DNA of 64,000 nt, from contig NZ_CP069370.1 of assembly GCF_019623905.1 (NCBI RefSeq), forward strand, positions 1,922,001 through 1,986,000, in the 5' to 3' direction. Of the stretch, positions 34,728 to 44,331 are shown one piece after another. Made by a program: the position numbers and the translations under genes. The DNA comes from Neotabrizicola shimadae (GTDB lineage: Bacteria; Pseudomonadota; Alphaproteobacteria; Rhodobacterales; Rhodobacteraceae). Numbering within the stretch: the stretch's first letter is position 1; each line of letters begins with the position of its first letter. The notes beneath the pieces were generated by a model. It saw only the letters and a list, made by a program, of their open reading frames with translations, had not been told where the DNA came from and did not search any database.

Positions 34728-35570
34728 ATGCGCCACCCCGTTCTACTTGCGCTGTGCATCGCAAGCACGGCACTGGCGGCCTGCCAGCGCAACAACGAGG
34801 CCGAGGTCAAGCGCGCCATCGACAGCGTGACCGAAGTCGATCAGGCGAACCTCAACGAAATCATGCTCACGGTCGGCGACCCGAACGAGGCCGTGACCTA
34901 CTTCAAGGGCGCGGTCGCCGCAAATCCGCAAAGCATCGACACCAAGCGGATGCTGGCCAAGTCGCTGAACCGCGCAGGCAAGCCGACCGAGGCGGTCGTC
35001 GTCTGGACCGAAGTGGTGAACTCGCCCGACGGCACCAATGCCGACCGGGTCGAACTGGCAGGAACCTACATCCGGGTGAACAACTGGGATCAGGCAGCCG
35101 CCATGCTGAACCAGGTTCCGCCCACCTTCGAGACCTACGAACGCTATCGCTACGAGGCGATGGTGGCCGACAGCCAGAAGCAGTGGAAGAAGGCCGACAG
35201 CTTCTATGAAATCGCCGCCGGTCTGACGACCCAGCCTGCCGGCATCTACAACAACTGGGGCTTCTCGAAACTGACGCGCCAGGATTACAGCGGCGCCGAA
35301 CGTCTGTTCCTTGAGTCGCTGACTTATGATCCAGGCCTGTTCACTGCGAAGAACAACCTGATCCTGGCGCGCGGCGCCCAAGGCAAATACGACATGCCGG
35401 TGATCCAGATGAGCCAGAAGGAGAACAGCGAACTGCTGTACACGCTGGCGCTGACGGCCATCAAGCGCGGCGACGTGAACGTGGGCAAGCAGCTTCTGCA
35501 ACAGGCCATCGACACCAACCCGCAGTATTTCGAGGCGGCCGAGCGCAGCCTCGCCGCGTTGGACGGCTGA
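34728..35570 (+). CDS. Second TPR lipoprotein of the Tad locus
   Basis: 280-aa predicted lipoprotein (MRHPVLLALCIASTALAAC) with several TPR-like helices, such as DPNEAVTYFKGAVAANP, QWKKADSFYEIAAGL, DYSGAERLFLESLTYDPG and GKQLLQQAIDTNPQY. Likely a scaffold for pilus assembly in the periplasm, as for TadD. AAAGGACG ribosome site. Four bases before the peptidase gene. Confidence 0.85.
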   Translation: MRHPVLLALCIASTALAACQRNNEAEVKRAIDSVTEVDQANLNEIMLTVGDPNEAVTYFKGAVAANPQSIDTKRMLAKSLNRAGKPTEAVVVWTEVVNSPDGTNADRVELAGTYIRVNNWDQAAAMLNQVPPTFETYERYRYEAMVADSQKQWKKADSFYEIAAGLTTQPAGIYNNWGFSKLTRQDYSGAERLFLESLTYDPGLFTAKNNLILARGAQGKYDMPVIQMSQKENSELLYTLALTAIKRGDVNVGKQLLQQAIDTNPQYFEAAERSLAALDG

Positions 35571-35574
35571 GGCG

Positions 35575-36066
35575 ATGTCGGCCACGGCCGCCCTGATCTT
35601 CCTGCCCTTCGTACTGCCGATCTGCCTTTGGGTGGCTTGGTCGGACATGAAGTTCATGCGTATCCCGAACCTGGCCAACTACGCGCTGGCGCTGGTCTGG
35701 CTGGTGCTCGGGCTCTTCCTCGTGCCGCTGGCAGACTGGGCCTGGGGCATTGCCCTGGGTCTTGCCGTGCTGGTCGTCGGTTTCCTGGCCAACCTGACCC
35801 GTCTGGTCGGCGCGGGCGATGCCAAGTTCGCGGCGGCCATGGCGCCCTTCTTCCTCGGTACCCCCTGGAACGTCGTCTACATCCTGTTCGCCTCTTGCCT
35901 GCTGGGCGCCTTCGCGGCCCATCGCACGATGCGGGCCATGGGCGCGTTCCGCAGTGCCACGCCCGACTGGGCCAGCTGGACAGATGCCAAGTTCCCCATG
36001 GGCCTCGCCCTTGCCGGGGCGCTGGCGCTCAGCCTCATCGGACGCGCCGCGGGGATCGGCGCATGA
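35575..36066 (+). CDS. cpaA: Prepilin peptidase CpaA/TadV
   Basis: 163-aa integral membrane aspartic protease (A24 family). The two catalytic aspartates are visible: Asp24 in AWSDMKFMRIPN and Asp82 in VGAGDAKF. Four to six membrane helices. It lacks the N-methylase domain, as usual in Tad systems, and should process the Flp pilins encoded at the start of the cluster. Confidence 0.92.
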   Translation: MSATAALIFLPFVLPICLWVAWSDMKFMRIPNLANYALALVWLVLGLFLVPLADWAWGIALGLAVLVVGFLANLTRLVGAGDAKFAAAMAPFFLGTPWNVVYILFASCLLGAFAAHRTMRAMGAFRSATPDWASWTDAKFPMGLALAGALALSLIGRAAGIGA

Positions 36067-36127
36067 CGCCGCCCCGCTGCCGCAGCTTTGCCATCGACCT
36101 GCCGCACACTCCCGTCAGGATTGTCCC

Positions 36128-37441
36128 ATGAACGCCATCGCGCCCCCCAATGTCCTTGCCCCACCCGCGCCGCGGACCCTGGCCGAGACCGGCCTTGGCC
36201 AGGTGATGATGCGGGACATCCTCTTGAAGACACTGTTCCGGATGAACCTCGAGCTCGTGTCCGAGATCAGCCGCGCCATCTGCCTGCCGGTGCCGCTAAC
36301 CCAGGAGCTTGTGGACCTCGCCCGCACCCAGCGCCTTCTGGAAGCCACCGGCACCCTGCACGCGACATCCGGCAACGAGATGGGCTATCAGCTTACCGAT
36401 GCCGGCAAGGCCCGCGCGCTGGATGCGCTCAGTCAGTCCGAATACTACGGCGCCATGCCCATCCCGCTGACGGATTACGCGGTGCAGATGAAGCGCCAGT
36501 CGGTGCGCGACATCCGCCTGACCCGCGACCAGTTGATCGGCGCCATGGGCCACCTGATCCTGCCGCCCGACCTGCTGGACCACCTCGGTCCCGCCGTCAC
36601 CTCTGGCCGGTCGATCCTGATGTACGGCCCGCCCGGCAACGGCAAATCCTCCATCTCGAACGGCATCCGCGCCGCGCTTGGCGATCGCATCTATGTGCCG
36701 CGCGCCATCGAATATGCGGGCCAGGTCATCACGGTCTATGACCCCATCGTACACAGCCAGGCCGAAATGGCGGTGGACGACCCCAACAGCCTGCGCCGCA
36801 CCTCGAACCGCTTCGACAACCGCTATGTGTTCTGCGAACGGCCTACGGTCATCACCGGGGGCGAACTCACGCTGGACATGCTGGACCTGAAGTACAACCC
36901 GGTGGCGCGCACCTATACTGCGCCGCTACAACTGAAGGCCTCGGGCGGCATCTTCATCGTCGACGACCTTGGCCGCCAGTCCGAGCCGCCGCAAAAGCTG
37001 GTGAACCGCTGGATCGTGCCGCTGGAAGAGGCGAAGGACATCCTCGCCCTGCAATCGGGCGAAAAGTTCACCGTGCCCTTCGACACGCTGGTAATCTTCT
37101 CGACCAACTTCCACCCGAACGAGATCTTCGACGGTGCCGCGCTGCGCCGCATCTTCTTCAAGATCAAGGTCGACGGCCCGAACCAGGAGATGTTCCTGAA
37201 GATCTTCGCCATGGTCGCGCGCAAGAAGAAGATGCCGCTGGACGAAAAGACCCTGCTGCACCTCCTGAAGGTCAAGTACCCGACCATCAGCAACAATTTC
37301 GCGAACTACCAGCCCACCTTCCTGATCGACCAGATGATTGCCATCTGCGAGTTCGAGGGCATCCCCTATCAGATGAGCCCGGAACTGGTCGATCGTGCCT
37401 GGGCCAACATGTTCGTCCGCGACGAGGCCATCGCACGCTGA
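36128..37441 (+). CDS. AAA-type ATPase downstream of the Tad genes
   Basis: 437-aa ATPase with an N-terminal winged-helix-like region (about 25-130) and a C-terminal AAA core: Walker A GPPGNGKSS (Lys173), Walker B GIFIVDDLGR, sensor FSTNFHP and RRIFFKIKVDG. It follows cpaA by 61 bases in the same direction and is probably the last gene of the locus. Similar proteins occur beside tad genes in related bacteria; I know no tested role. It is unlike the CpaE and CpaF ATPases. Confidence 0.75.
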   Translation: MNAIAPPNVLAPPAPRTLAETGLGQVMMRDILLKTLFRMNLELVSEISRAICLPVPLTQELVDLARTQRLLEATGTLHATSGNEMGYQLTDAGKARALDALSQSEYYGAMPIPLTDYAVQMKRQSVRDIRLTRDQLIGAMGHLILPPDLLDHLGPAVTSGRSILMYGPPGNGKSSISNGIRAALGDRIYVPRAIEYAGQVITVYDPIVHSQAEMAVDDPNSLRRTSNRFDNRYVFCERPTVITGGELTLDMLDLKYNPVARTYTAPLQLKASGGIFIVDDLGRQSEPPQKLVNRWIVPLEEAKDILALQSGEKFTVPFDTLVIFSTNFHPNEIFDGAALRRIFFKIKVDGPNQEMFLKIFAMVARKKKMPLDEKTLLHLLKVKYPTISNNFANYQPTFLIDQMIAICEFEGIPYQMSPELVDRAWANMFVRDEAIAR

Positions 37442-37447
37442 CCCTGT

Positions 37448-37467
37448 GCCCCGGCGCAGGCCGGGGC
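37448..37467. repeat. Dispersed palindrome GCCCCGGC-GCAG-GCCGGGGC, copy 1
   Basis: 20-bp hairpin between two convergent genes; the same 20 bases occur at 57680-57699. May act as a bidirectional transcript end. Confidence 0.7.
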
Positions 37468-37531
37468 CCCGCGGCTGATCGACCCCGCCTCCGCAAGCGT
37501 GCCTTGACCGGCGCGCGACCGGGGCAGGCGA

Positions 37532-38071
37532 TCAGAACCGCCGGATCCCGCTTTCGGTGACGATGGCATCCAGCCGCTGGTCGGTCGGCTCGGTCGGAAC
37601 CTCGTCAACCTCCTGCGCGTCGAAGGCAAAGCCAAGCGCCAGCACCGGCCCGCGCGCGCGCAGGCCTTCCAGCGTGCGGTCATAGAAGCCACCGCCATAG
37701 CCAAGGCGATACCCCCGCGCGTCAAACGACAGCAGCGGCACGATCAGCACCTCGGGCTCGATCCAGGCGCCTTCCGCCGGGATGGCCGCGCCAAACTCGC
37801 CCGGCACCATGGTGCAGCCCGGCGACCATTCGCGGAACTTCAGCGCCTGCCCCGGCCCCAGGATCACCGGCACACCCACCGGCCCGGCATGGGCCGCCAT
37901 GGCCGCCGTCGGGTCGATCTCGGTCCGCATCGCCATGTAGCCCGCCAACCGCTTGCCCGCATGGGCCGCCAGGACATCGGCCAGCAATTCCGCCGCCTGC
38001 CCCTGCCCTGCCGCAAAGGCCGCCTTGCGGGCGGCAAAGGCCGACTTCCGCGCTGCGGCCTTGTCGGTCAT
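37532..38071 (-). CDS. 5-formyltetrahydrofolate cyclo-ligase
   Basis: 179-aa enzyme converting 5-formyl-THF to 5,10-methenyl-THF with ATP. Family features: KSAFAARKAAFAAG basic N terminus, YMAMRTEIDP, VPLLSFDARGYRLGYGGGFYDR in two parts, and FDAQEVDEVPTEPTDQ. The ATG overlaps the stop of the Mg2+ transporter gene (ATGA), so the two are coupled. Confidence 0.92.
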   Translation of the reverse strand: MTDKAAARKSAFAARKAAFAAGQGQAAELLADVLAAHAGKRLAGYMAMRTEIDPTAAMAAHAGPVGVPVILGPGQALKFREWSPGCTMVPGEFGAAIPAEGAWIEPEVLIVPLLSFDARGYRLGYGGGFYDRTLEGLRARGPVLALGFAFDAQEVDEVPTEPTDQRLDAIVTESGIRRF

Positions 38072-39447
38072 ATCAGCACCAGGGTGGCGAGCCCAAGGAA
38101 GGCGAAGAACCCCATCACATCGGTCAGCGTGGTCACGAAGGTGCCCGAGGCCAGCGCCGGGTCCAGCCCCAGCCGGTCCAGCGTCAGGGGCACCAGAACC
38201 CCCCCAAGCGCCGCCACGATCTGGTTGACCACCATGGCCGCCGCCAGAACCAGTCCGATCTTGATATCGCCAAAGATCAGCGACCCGGCCACGCCCAGAA
38301 TCAGCGCCAGCCCCAGCCCGTTCAGCACGCCCGCCACCAGCTCGCGCAGGATCACCCGCTTGGCATTTGCCCGCGTCAGGTCGCGCGTCGCCAGCGCCCG
38401 CACCGAAACGGCCAGCGACTGCGTGCCGGCGATCCCCCCGGTCGAGGCGACGATGGGCATCAGTGCCGCCAGCGCCACCAGCGAGGCGATGGTGCCCTCG
38501 AATGCCGAAATCACCAAGGCCGACAGCGAGGCCGTCGCAAGGTTCACCACCAGCCAGGGCAGCCGCGACTTGGCGGTTTCCAGCGGCCCGTCCGACAGGC
38601 TGGATTCGTCGCCCACGCCAGCCAGGCGCAGCATGTCTTCCTCGTGCTCCTCGTCCAGCACGTTCATCGCATCGTCGATGGTGATCACGCCCACCAGCCG
38701 CCCGCCCTTGTCCACCACCGGGCAAGAGATCAGGTGATACTGGTTGAACATATAGGCCACGTCAGCCTCTTCATCGGTGGCCTGTATGGTGCGAAAACTC
38801 TCTTCCGTGATGTCCTTCAGTTTCGCATCCCGCGCCGAGGACAGCACCCGCCCAAGCGTGACATACCCCTGCGGCTTCATGCGCGGATCGACCAGGATGA
38901 CATGGTAGAACTGGTCCGGCAGGTGATCTGCGCCCCGCAGGAAGTCGATGGTCTGGCCCACGGTCCAATCCAAAGGCGCCACCACCACCTCGCGCTGCAT
39001 AAGGCGGCCGGCGGAATGCTCCGGGTAGGACATCGCCTGTTCGACCGCGGCCCGCTCCGACTGGTCCAGTGCACCAAGGATCAGGCCGCGCTGCTGCGGC
39101 TCCTCGATGTCCTCCAGAAGGTCCACGACATCGTCGGATTCAAGCTCGCGCACCGCTTCGGCCAGAATCTCGGGCGGCAGCGCCTCGACGACCTCCTCAC
39201 GGATGCCTTCGTCGATTTCCGAAAGGATCTCGCCATCGAACTCGCGGCCGTAAAGCTGCAGCAGGTCAAGACGTTCGGAAGGGCCGATCTGTTCAAGGAT
39301 GTCGGCGATGTCGGCCGGGTGCAGCGGCTCAAGCAGAGCGGTCAGGCGCGCGCCGTCGCGGGCCTCCACAGCCTCCAGCACAGCCTCCAGCCGGGCTTCG
39401 TCCAGGGCCACCTCGGTCCCTTCGATGATGGCACTGTCCTCGCCCAT
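38068..39447 (-). CDS. mgtE: Magnesium transporter MgtE
   Basis: 459-aa Mg2+ channel: N-terminal helical MgtE-N domain (residues about 35-140, DIADILEQIGPSERLDLL), two CBS domains (about 145-265) that sense cytoplasmic Mg2+, and a five-helix pore with GGIAGTQSLAVSVRALA and ELVAGVLNGLGLAL. GGGGG lies before the ATG. Precedes the folate ligase gene with a 4-base overlap. Confidence 0.93.
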   Translation of the reverse strand: MGEDSAIIEGTEVALDEARLEAVLEAVEARDGARLTALLEPLHPADIADILEQIGPSERLDLLQLYGREFDGEILSEIDEGIREEVVEALPPEILAEAVRELESDDVVDLLEDIEEPQQRGLILGALDQSERAAVEQAMSYPEHSAGRLMQREVVVAPLDWTVGQTIDFLRGADHLPDQFYHVILVDPRMKPQGYVTLGRVLSSARDAKLKDITEESFRTIQATDEEADVAYMFNQYHLISCPVVDKGGRLVGVITIDDAMNVLDEEHEEDMLRLAGVGDESSLSDGPLETAKSRLPWLVVNLATASLSALVISAFEGTIASLVALAALMPIVASTGGIAGTQSLAVSVRALATRDLTRANAKRVILRELVAGVLNGLGLALILGVAGSLIFGDIKIGLVLAAAMVVNQIVAALGGVLVPLTLDRLGLDPALASGTFVTTLTDVMGFFAFLGLATLVLI

Positions 39448-39702
39448 GAGACCCCCGTTCGGATTGCCGCGACCTTAGCGAAAGCTCTTTCAAAGAAACA
39501 GGGGCAGGTCCGACCTTTTTCGCCGCAGCCGCGACGCGGCCAAAAGGCCAAGCCCTTGACTTCCCTTTGCATTCACCTTTACCCAAATACGGCGCAGGCG
39601 GCCCAAAAGGCGCAAGCCAGACCGGCACCTGCCACAAGCCCCCCACTTTTCTGCAACAGCACAAGGCCTTAGGCTGTGCCCTCGACATGCACGGGGACCC
39701 CG

Positions 39703-40986
39703 ATGACCGAACTGATCCTAGGCCAGACCCTCCGCTTCCAGGGCGACCCCTTCGAGATGGGCCCCGAAGCCGCGCTGCATGACAGCGCCGGCGGCGTGGC
39801 CATCGACCAGGGCCGCATCCTCGCCGTGGGTTCCGCCACCGATCTGCGCGCCCGTTATCCGCAGGCCAGGGTCACCGACCATGGCAAGGCGCTCATCTCC
39901 GCGGGCTTCGTCGATGCCCATGTGCACTACCCCCAGACCGCCATCATCGCCTCCTGGGGCAAGCGGCTGATCGACTGGCTGAACAGCTACACCTTCCCCG
40001 AGGAAATGCGCTTCGCCGATCCTGCCTATGCCGAAGCGATCGCGCACCGCTACCTAGACCTCGTCACCGCCCACGGCACCACCACGGTCTGCACCTACGC
40101 GACGATCCATCCGGCCAGCGTGGACGCCATCTTCTCGGCGGCCCAAGCCCGCGGGATGCGCCTTTACGCCGGCAAGACCTGCATGGACCGCAACGCGCCC
40201 GAAGGCCTGCGCGACACCGCCCAATCGGCCTACGACGACAGCCGCCGGCTTCTGGAGAAATGGCACGGGATCGACCGGCTGAACTATGTCATCACGCCGC
40301 GCTTCTCACCTACGTCCACGCCCGAACAGCTCGCCGCCCTTGGCCAGCTCTGGCGGGAATACCCCGATTGCCTGATGCAGACCCACCTCAGCGAACAGAC
40401 CGACGAAATCGCCTGGGTGAAGTCCCTGTTCCCACAGTCGCGCGACTATCTGGATACCTACGAATCCCAGGGCCTCCTGCGCGAAGGCGCACTCTACGGC
40501 CACGCCATCCACCTGACAGACCGCGAGAAATCCCGCCTCATCGAGGCGGGCGCCAGCCTGATCCACTGCCCGACCTCCAACACCTTCATTGGCTCGGGCC
40601 TCTTCGACATGGCACTCGCCACGAAACTGCGCGTCGGCCTCGCCACCGATACCGGCGGCGGGTCCTCGTTCTCCATGCTGCGCACTATGGCCGCCGCTTA
40701 CGAGGTCGCACAACTCCGCGGCCAGGCGCTACACCCCTCACAGCTCTGGTGGCTGGCAACGCAAGGCTCCGCCCGGGCACTCCATGCCCAGGACAGCATT
40801 GGCAACCTTGCACCGAGCATGGAGGCCGACATCGTGGTGATCGACCTCGCCTCCACCCCCGCCATCGAACAGGCCACGCGGCGGGCAGAAACGATCTGGG
40901 AGGCACTCTTCCCGACCATCATGATGGGAGACGACCGCGCCATCCGCGACGTGCGGATCATGGGGAAGGCTTCTGCCCGCGCTTAG
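39703..40986 (+). CDS. guaD: Guanine deaminase
   Basis: 427-aa amidohydrolase converting guanine to xanthine with Zn. Metal site: His73 and His75 in DAHVHYPQ, later HLSEQ and GHAIHL, and Asp in ATDTGGGSSFSM; the TFPEEMRF and KTCMDRNAPEGL segments are specific to guanine deaminases. ATG 39703 follows GGGGA. The 3' end overlaps the RraB-like gene on the other strand by 29 bases. A second deaminase of this superfamily lies at 44328-45671. Confidence 0.92.
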   Translation: MTELILGQTLRFQGDPFEMGPEAALHDSAGGVAIDQGRILAVGSATDLRARYPQARVTDHGKALISAGFVDAHVHYPQTAIIASWGKRLIDWLNSYTFPEEMRFADPAYAEAIAHRYLDLVTAHGTTTVCTYATIHPASVDAIFSAAQARGMRLYAGKTCMDRNAPEGLRDTAQSAYDDSRRLLEKWHGIDRLNYVITPRFSPTSTPEQLAALGQLWREYPDCLMQTHLSEQTDEIAWVKSLFPQSRDYLDTYESQGLLREGALYGHAIHLTDREKSRLIEAGASLIHCPTSNTFIGSGLFDMALATKLRVGLATDTGGGSSFSMLRTMAAAYEVAQLRGQALHPSQLWWLATQGSARALHAQDSIGNLAPSMEADIVVIDLASTPAIEQATRRAETIWEALFPTIMMGDDRAIRDVRIMGKASARA

Positions 40987-41380
40987 GGGCCGGCCTCGGG
41001 CCGCGCGGCGCCGCGGGCGCGCGCCCCTCGGGTTTCGGCGTGCGCGGCCGCTTCGGCGGCGGCGGGGCAGGATCGGCCAGTTCCCAGCCGTCAGGATAGA
41101 AGTCATGCGCCAGCGCGATCTCGGTCGCCATCCGCTCGCGCTCCCACACCGCCTCAGGTGTAACCGGGATCGGCGCCGAAGTGGCAATCACCGTCTCGCG
41201 GTCCCCCAGGCGCCGCGTATGAAACCCCTTGGCGCGCAACGCCTTTTCAAAGGCCGCCCAGTCCGCGTCCAGCTCCTCCACAAAGAACTGGAAATCTACC
41301 GCCGACATCGCGGGCAGGCCCTTCGCCCCCTTGAAGGTGGCGAAGGTCTCGCGCCGCTGCGCCTCGTAATTGTGCCCCAT
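40958..41380 (-). CDS. RraB-like (ribonuclease E inhibitor B domain) protein
   Basis: 140-aa protein. Residues about 10-100 match the RraB fold family (VDFQFFVEELDADWAAFEKALRAKG, FYPDGWEL); the final 35 residues are Pro/Arg/Lys-rich and probably disordered. In E. coli RraB binds RNase E and alters mRNA decay; whether this relative does so is unknown. Convergent with guaD. Confidence 0.75.
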   Translation of the reverse strand: MGHNYEAQRRETFATFKGAKGLPAMSAVDFQFFVEELDADWAAFEKALRAKGFHTRRLGDRETVIATSAPIPVTPEAVWERERMATEIALAHDFYPDGWELADPAPPPPKRPRTPKPEGRAPAAPRGPRPAPKRGQKPSP

Positions 41381-41507
41381 CGCCGTCCCCGCTGCGCCAA
41401 ACCTGCCTTGCGCCTAGCATTTCCTGCCCCTCTCGACCAGCGCCCCGCGCCGCCAAAAGAAAGGGGCGGCCGAAGCCGCCCCAGTGAGGGGACACAATTG
41501 ACCGTTT

Positions 41508-44228
41508 CTAGGTGACGATCAGATCCGCAGCGCCGTTCCAGGCATTCCAGTCGACCACACTGAAGCTGCCCGCTCCGAACGCGCCCGTCAGGTTGACGCG
41601 GAAGTCGTAGCCCGCCGTCGCATCCAGACCGATGTAGATCGAGGTCACACCGCCCACGGTCTCGATCTCTGCCGCCCATTGGCCAACCGTCGCACCGTTG
41701 CCGGCGGCGAGGCTGTTGATGTGGACACCCTCGAACCGCAGGATGTCACCGGCCGCAGCGTCGGCCACCAGATCCGTGCCGTTCGACCAGACCGAGGTGA
41801 ACAGGAACTGGTCGGCATCCGCGCCGCCATACAGCGTGTCGGTGCCGCCGCCGCCGTTCAGGATGTCCCGCCCGGCTGCGCCGCGCAGCACATCGTTGCC
41901 GCCGAAGCCACTCAGCCGGTCATTGTAGGCCGAGCCGGTGAAGTCGAACTGATCGACGTTGATGTAACGGGTGCTGTAGGATCCATCCACCGCCTCCATC
42001 GCCCACCAGCCATACCCCTTGTCCACGGTGCGCACGCTGGCGGTCGCGGTGCTGGCATCGGCGGTCAGCTTGTCGGTGCCGGCCCCGCCGTTCACCTCGT
42101 TGACGCCGCCGGTACCGACGTTCACCACGTCGTTGCCGTCATTGGTGTTCAGCACATGATTGCCCACCACGGCAGACAGGTTGATCGTGTCATTGCCTGA
42201 CCCGGTGTTCAGCTGCACGCTCTCGATCCCGGCCAGCTTTGTGCCATTGCCGACCAACGTGCCAGCTCCAGCCGCCGTGAGCGTCAGCGTCAGGCCGGCT
42301 GTCGCGGCGCTCAGGTTCATCGCCCAGGTGTCCTGGCCGGCCCCGCCATTGACCGAGTCGGCACCGCCTGCACCGGAATAGAGGGTGTCGTTGCCCGCCC
42401 CGCCGATCAGCGTATCGGCCAGCGCGCCGCCATCCAGTGCATCGTTGCCGTTGCCGCCGGTGATGTTGAACCGCTCCATGTTGAGGTAGTCCGCATACTG
42501 GCTGTCCGACACGGTGCCATACCGCCACCAGCCATAGCCCACGTCGCGGTTGTCGATGTCCTGATCGAACCCGGCAAAGCTCAGCACCAGAAGGTCGGTC
42601 CCCGCCTCACCGTTCACGCGGTCTATGCCCAGGCCGGGGTTCAGCGTGTCATTGCCAAGCCCGCCGTTCATCGTGTCGTTCAGCGCATAGCCCGCGGTCG
42701 AGAAACTGTCGTTCCCGGCGCCAAGCGAGATGCTGACCTGCTCGATGTTGCGGATGGACAGGTTGCGCGCTGTAAGCTGCGCCGTGGTCTGGCTGGCAAC
42801 CGCATCGAACAGCATCGCGCCGTTCAACGCCGTCAGATCGGCCGCCCAGGCGTCATGGCCCGCGCCGCCGTCGATCACCGCCGTTCCGGCCGCGCTGTTC
42901 AGCCAGTCGTCGCCATCGTTGCCGTTCAGCGTATCGCGGTTGCCCCAGCCGACCAGCGTGTCATGCCCGGCGCCGCCGGTCAGGTTCAGCTGCTCGATGC
43001 CGTAGTAATCGACGATGTCGCCGCTGCGCGACGAGAACCGCCACCAGCCATAGCCGCGGTCGCTGTGCGAGATGCCGCTGTCCGCGCCGGTGATGCCGCT
43101 CCAGTCCACGATCAGCGTATCGGTCTGACCGCCGCCATTGACCGAGTCGAAGCCACGGCCCGTGGTGATGACGTCGTTGCCATCATTGGTGTTGATGACA
43201 TCGTTGTAGATACCGGCATGGGCCGTGATCCGGTCGCTGCCGGCGCCCGTGGTCAGGGAAAGCCGCTCGATCCCGCTGATCGTGGCGACATTCGCGGTCT
43301 GCGTGTTCAGGTTCACCTGGACCGAGGTGGTATAGCCCGACATGTTGGCTTCCCAGACATCCGTGCCATCGCCACCGGCGATCACGTCGGCACCCGACAC
43401 GCCGTTCAGCCAGTCATTGCCGGCCCCGCCGGTCAGGGTGTCCACCAGGCCACCGCCCGACAGGATGTCATGGCCAGACCCGCCGGTCAGATTCACCCGC
43501 TCGACACTGTAGGTGTCCACCCACCGCGTGCCGGCCTGATCGCCCAGACGCCACCAGCCATATCCGCGGTCGGTCCAGGAGATGCGCGTCGTCGCCGCCG
43601 AGAAGTCGGCCACCAGCAGGTCTTCATCCACTCCGGCGTTGAAGGTGGATCGACCGCTGTTCACGATGAACGTGTCGTTCCCGGCGCCGGATTCGAAATA
43701 CTGGTCGCCCGTCACCGCGCTGGCATCAACCAGATCTCCGCCGCTGCCGGTCACCAGGCTCACCTGCTCGATGCCGCGCAGCCGCGCGCCCGTCGCGCCG
43801 ATGATGTTCCACACGCCGGGCGTCAGCGTCACCGTGACGCCCACGTTCAGCCCGCCATAGTTCGCGGACCACAGATCCCGTCCAGCCCCGCCATCAATCG
43901 TATCGGCGCCAAGTCCGCTGGAGATCGAGTCATTGCCGGCCCCGCTCACCAGCCGGTCATTCCCATCCCGCCCGCCGATCCGGTCATTGCCGGACCCGGT
44001 CGTGATGTCGAAGCTCTCGAAGTTGATGAAGTCGATCGCCGAACTGAAATCGTCAGCAAACCGCCACCAGCCGTAGCCGACGTCACGCAGCGTGACATCC
44101 GTACCCAGCGTGGCCCAGTTCACGACAAGCCTGTCAGTCCCGGCCAAAGCATCGACCGAGTGATACGTTCCCGGCGTCACCGTCACCAGATCGTCGCCAG
44201 TCGTCGTCGGAAGACCCGTAATCGCCAT
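41508..44228 (-). CDS. RTX-type secreted protein with five GYGWW modules
   Basis: 906-aa protein rich in Gly, Asp and Asn. Five modules of about 170 residues each contain a D-(V/R/K)-GYGWW motif followed by an aromatic and NITGG/NLTGGSGHD-type strands, then short GGAGxD calcium-binding RTX nonapeptides and an IE-S-TGSGND strand. There is no signal peptide; the C terminus (about the last 60 residues, ending AADLIVT) resembles signals for type I secretion. GGAGGGG before ATG 44228. No toxin or enzyme domain is recognised; it is probably an adhesin, S-layer or matrix protein. No type I secretion genes are nearby. An FNR-type box lies about 95 bases upstream. Confidence 0.8.
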   Translation of the reverse strand: MAITGLPTTTGDDLVTVTPGTYHSVDALAGTDRLVVNWATLGTDVTLRDVGYGWWRFADDFSSAIDFINFESFDITTGSGNDRIGGRDGNDRLVSGAGNDSISSGLGADTIDGGAGRDLWSANYGGLNVGVTVTLTPGVWNIIGATGARLRGIEQVSLVTGSGGDLVDASAVTGDQYFESGAGNDTFIVNSGRSTFNAGVDEDLLVADFSAATTRISWTDRGYGWWRLGDQAGTRWVDTYSVERVNLTGGSGHDILSGGGLVDTLTGGAGNDWLNGVSGADVIAGGDGTDVWEANMSGYTTSVQVNLNTQTANVATISGIERLSLTTGAGSDRITAHAGIYNDVINTNDGNDVITTGRGFDSVNGGGQTDTLIVDWSGITGADSGISHSDRGYGWWRFSSRSGDIVDYYGIEQLNLTGGAGHDTLVGWGNRDTLNGNDGDDWLNSAAGTAVIDGGAGHDAWAADLTALNGAMLFDAVASQTTAQLTARNLSIRNIEQVSISLGAGNDSFSTAGYALNDTMNGGLGNDTLNPGLGIDRVNGEAGTDLLVLSFAGFDQDIDNRDVGYGWWRYGTVSDSQYADYLNMERFNITGGNGNDALDGGALADTLIGGAGNDTLYSGAGGADSVNGGAGQDTWAMNLSAATAGLTLTLTAAGAGTLVGNGTKLAGIESVQLNTGSGNDTINLSAVVGNHVLNTNDGNDVVNVGTGGVNEVNGGAGTDKLTADASTATASVRTVDKGYGWWAMEAVDGSYSTRYINVDQFDFTGSAYNDRLSGFGGNDVLRGAAGRDILNGGGGTDTLYGGADADQFLFTSVWSNGTDLVADAAAGDILRFEGVHINSLAAGNGATVGQWAAEIETVGGVTSIYIGLDATAGYDFRVNLTGAFGAGSFSVVDWNAWNGAADLIVT

Positions 44229-44317
44229 AATCCCCTCCATTTGCGGCCTTACGCAAACCGATCAGAGATTGGGCAAACCCGCCATGATCCAGGTCAAAGT
44301 TTGATCATATTCAGTAT

Positions 44318-44331
44318 TTGATCAGGATCAA
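44318..44331. promoter_or_regulatory. FNR-type box TTGATCAGGATCAA
   Basis: Exact TTGAT-N4-ATCAA palindrome, the consensus of FNR/FnrL regulators of oxygen response. It is centred about 96 bases before the RTX gene ATG and overlaps the stop codon of the upstream deaminase gene. A half site TTGAT is at 44301. Likely controls the RTX gene, since the deaminase gene ends here. Confidence 0.65.
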
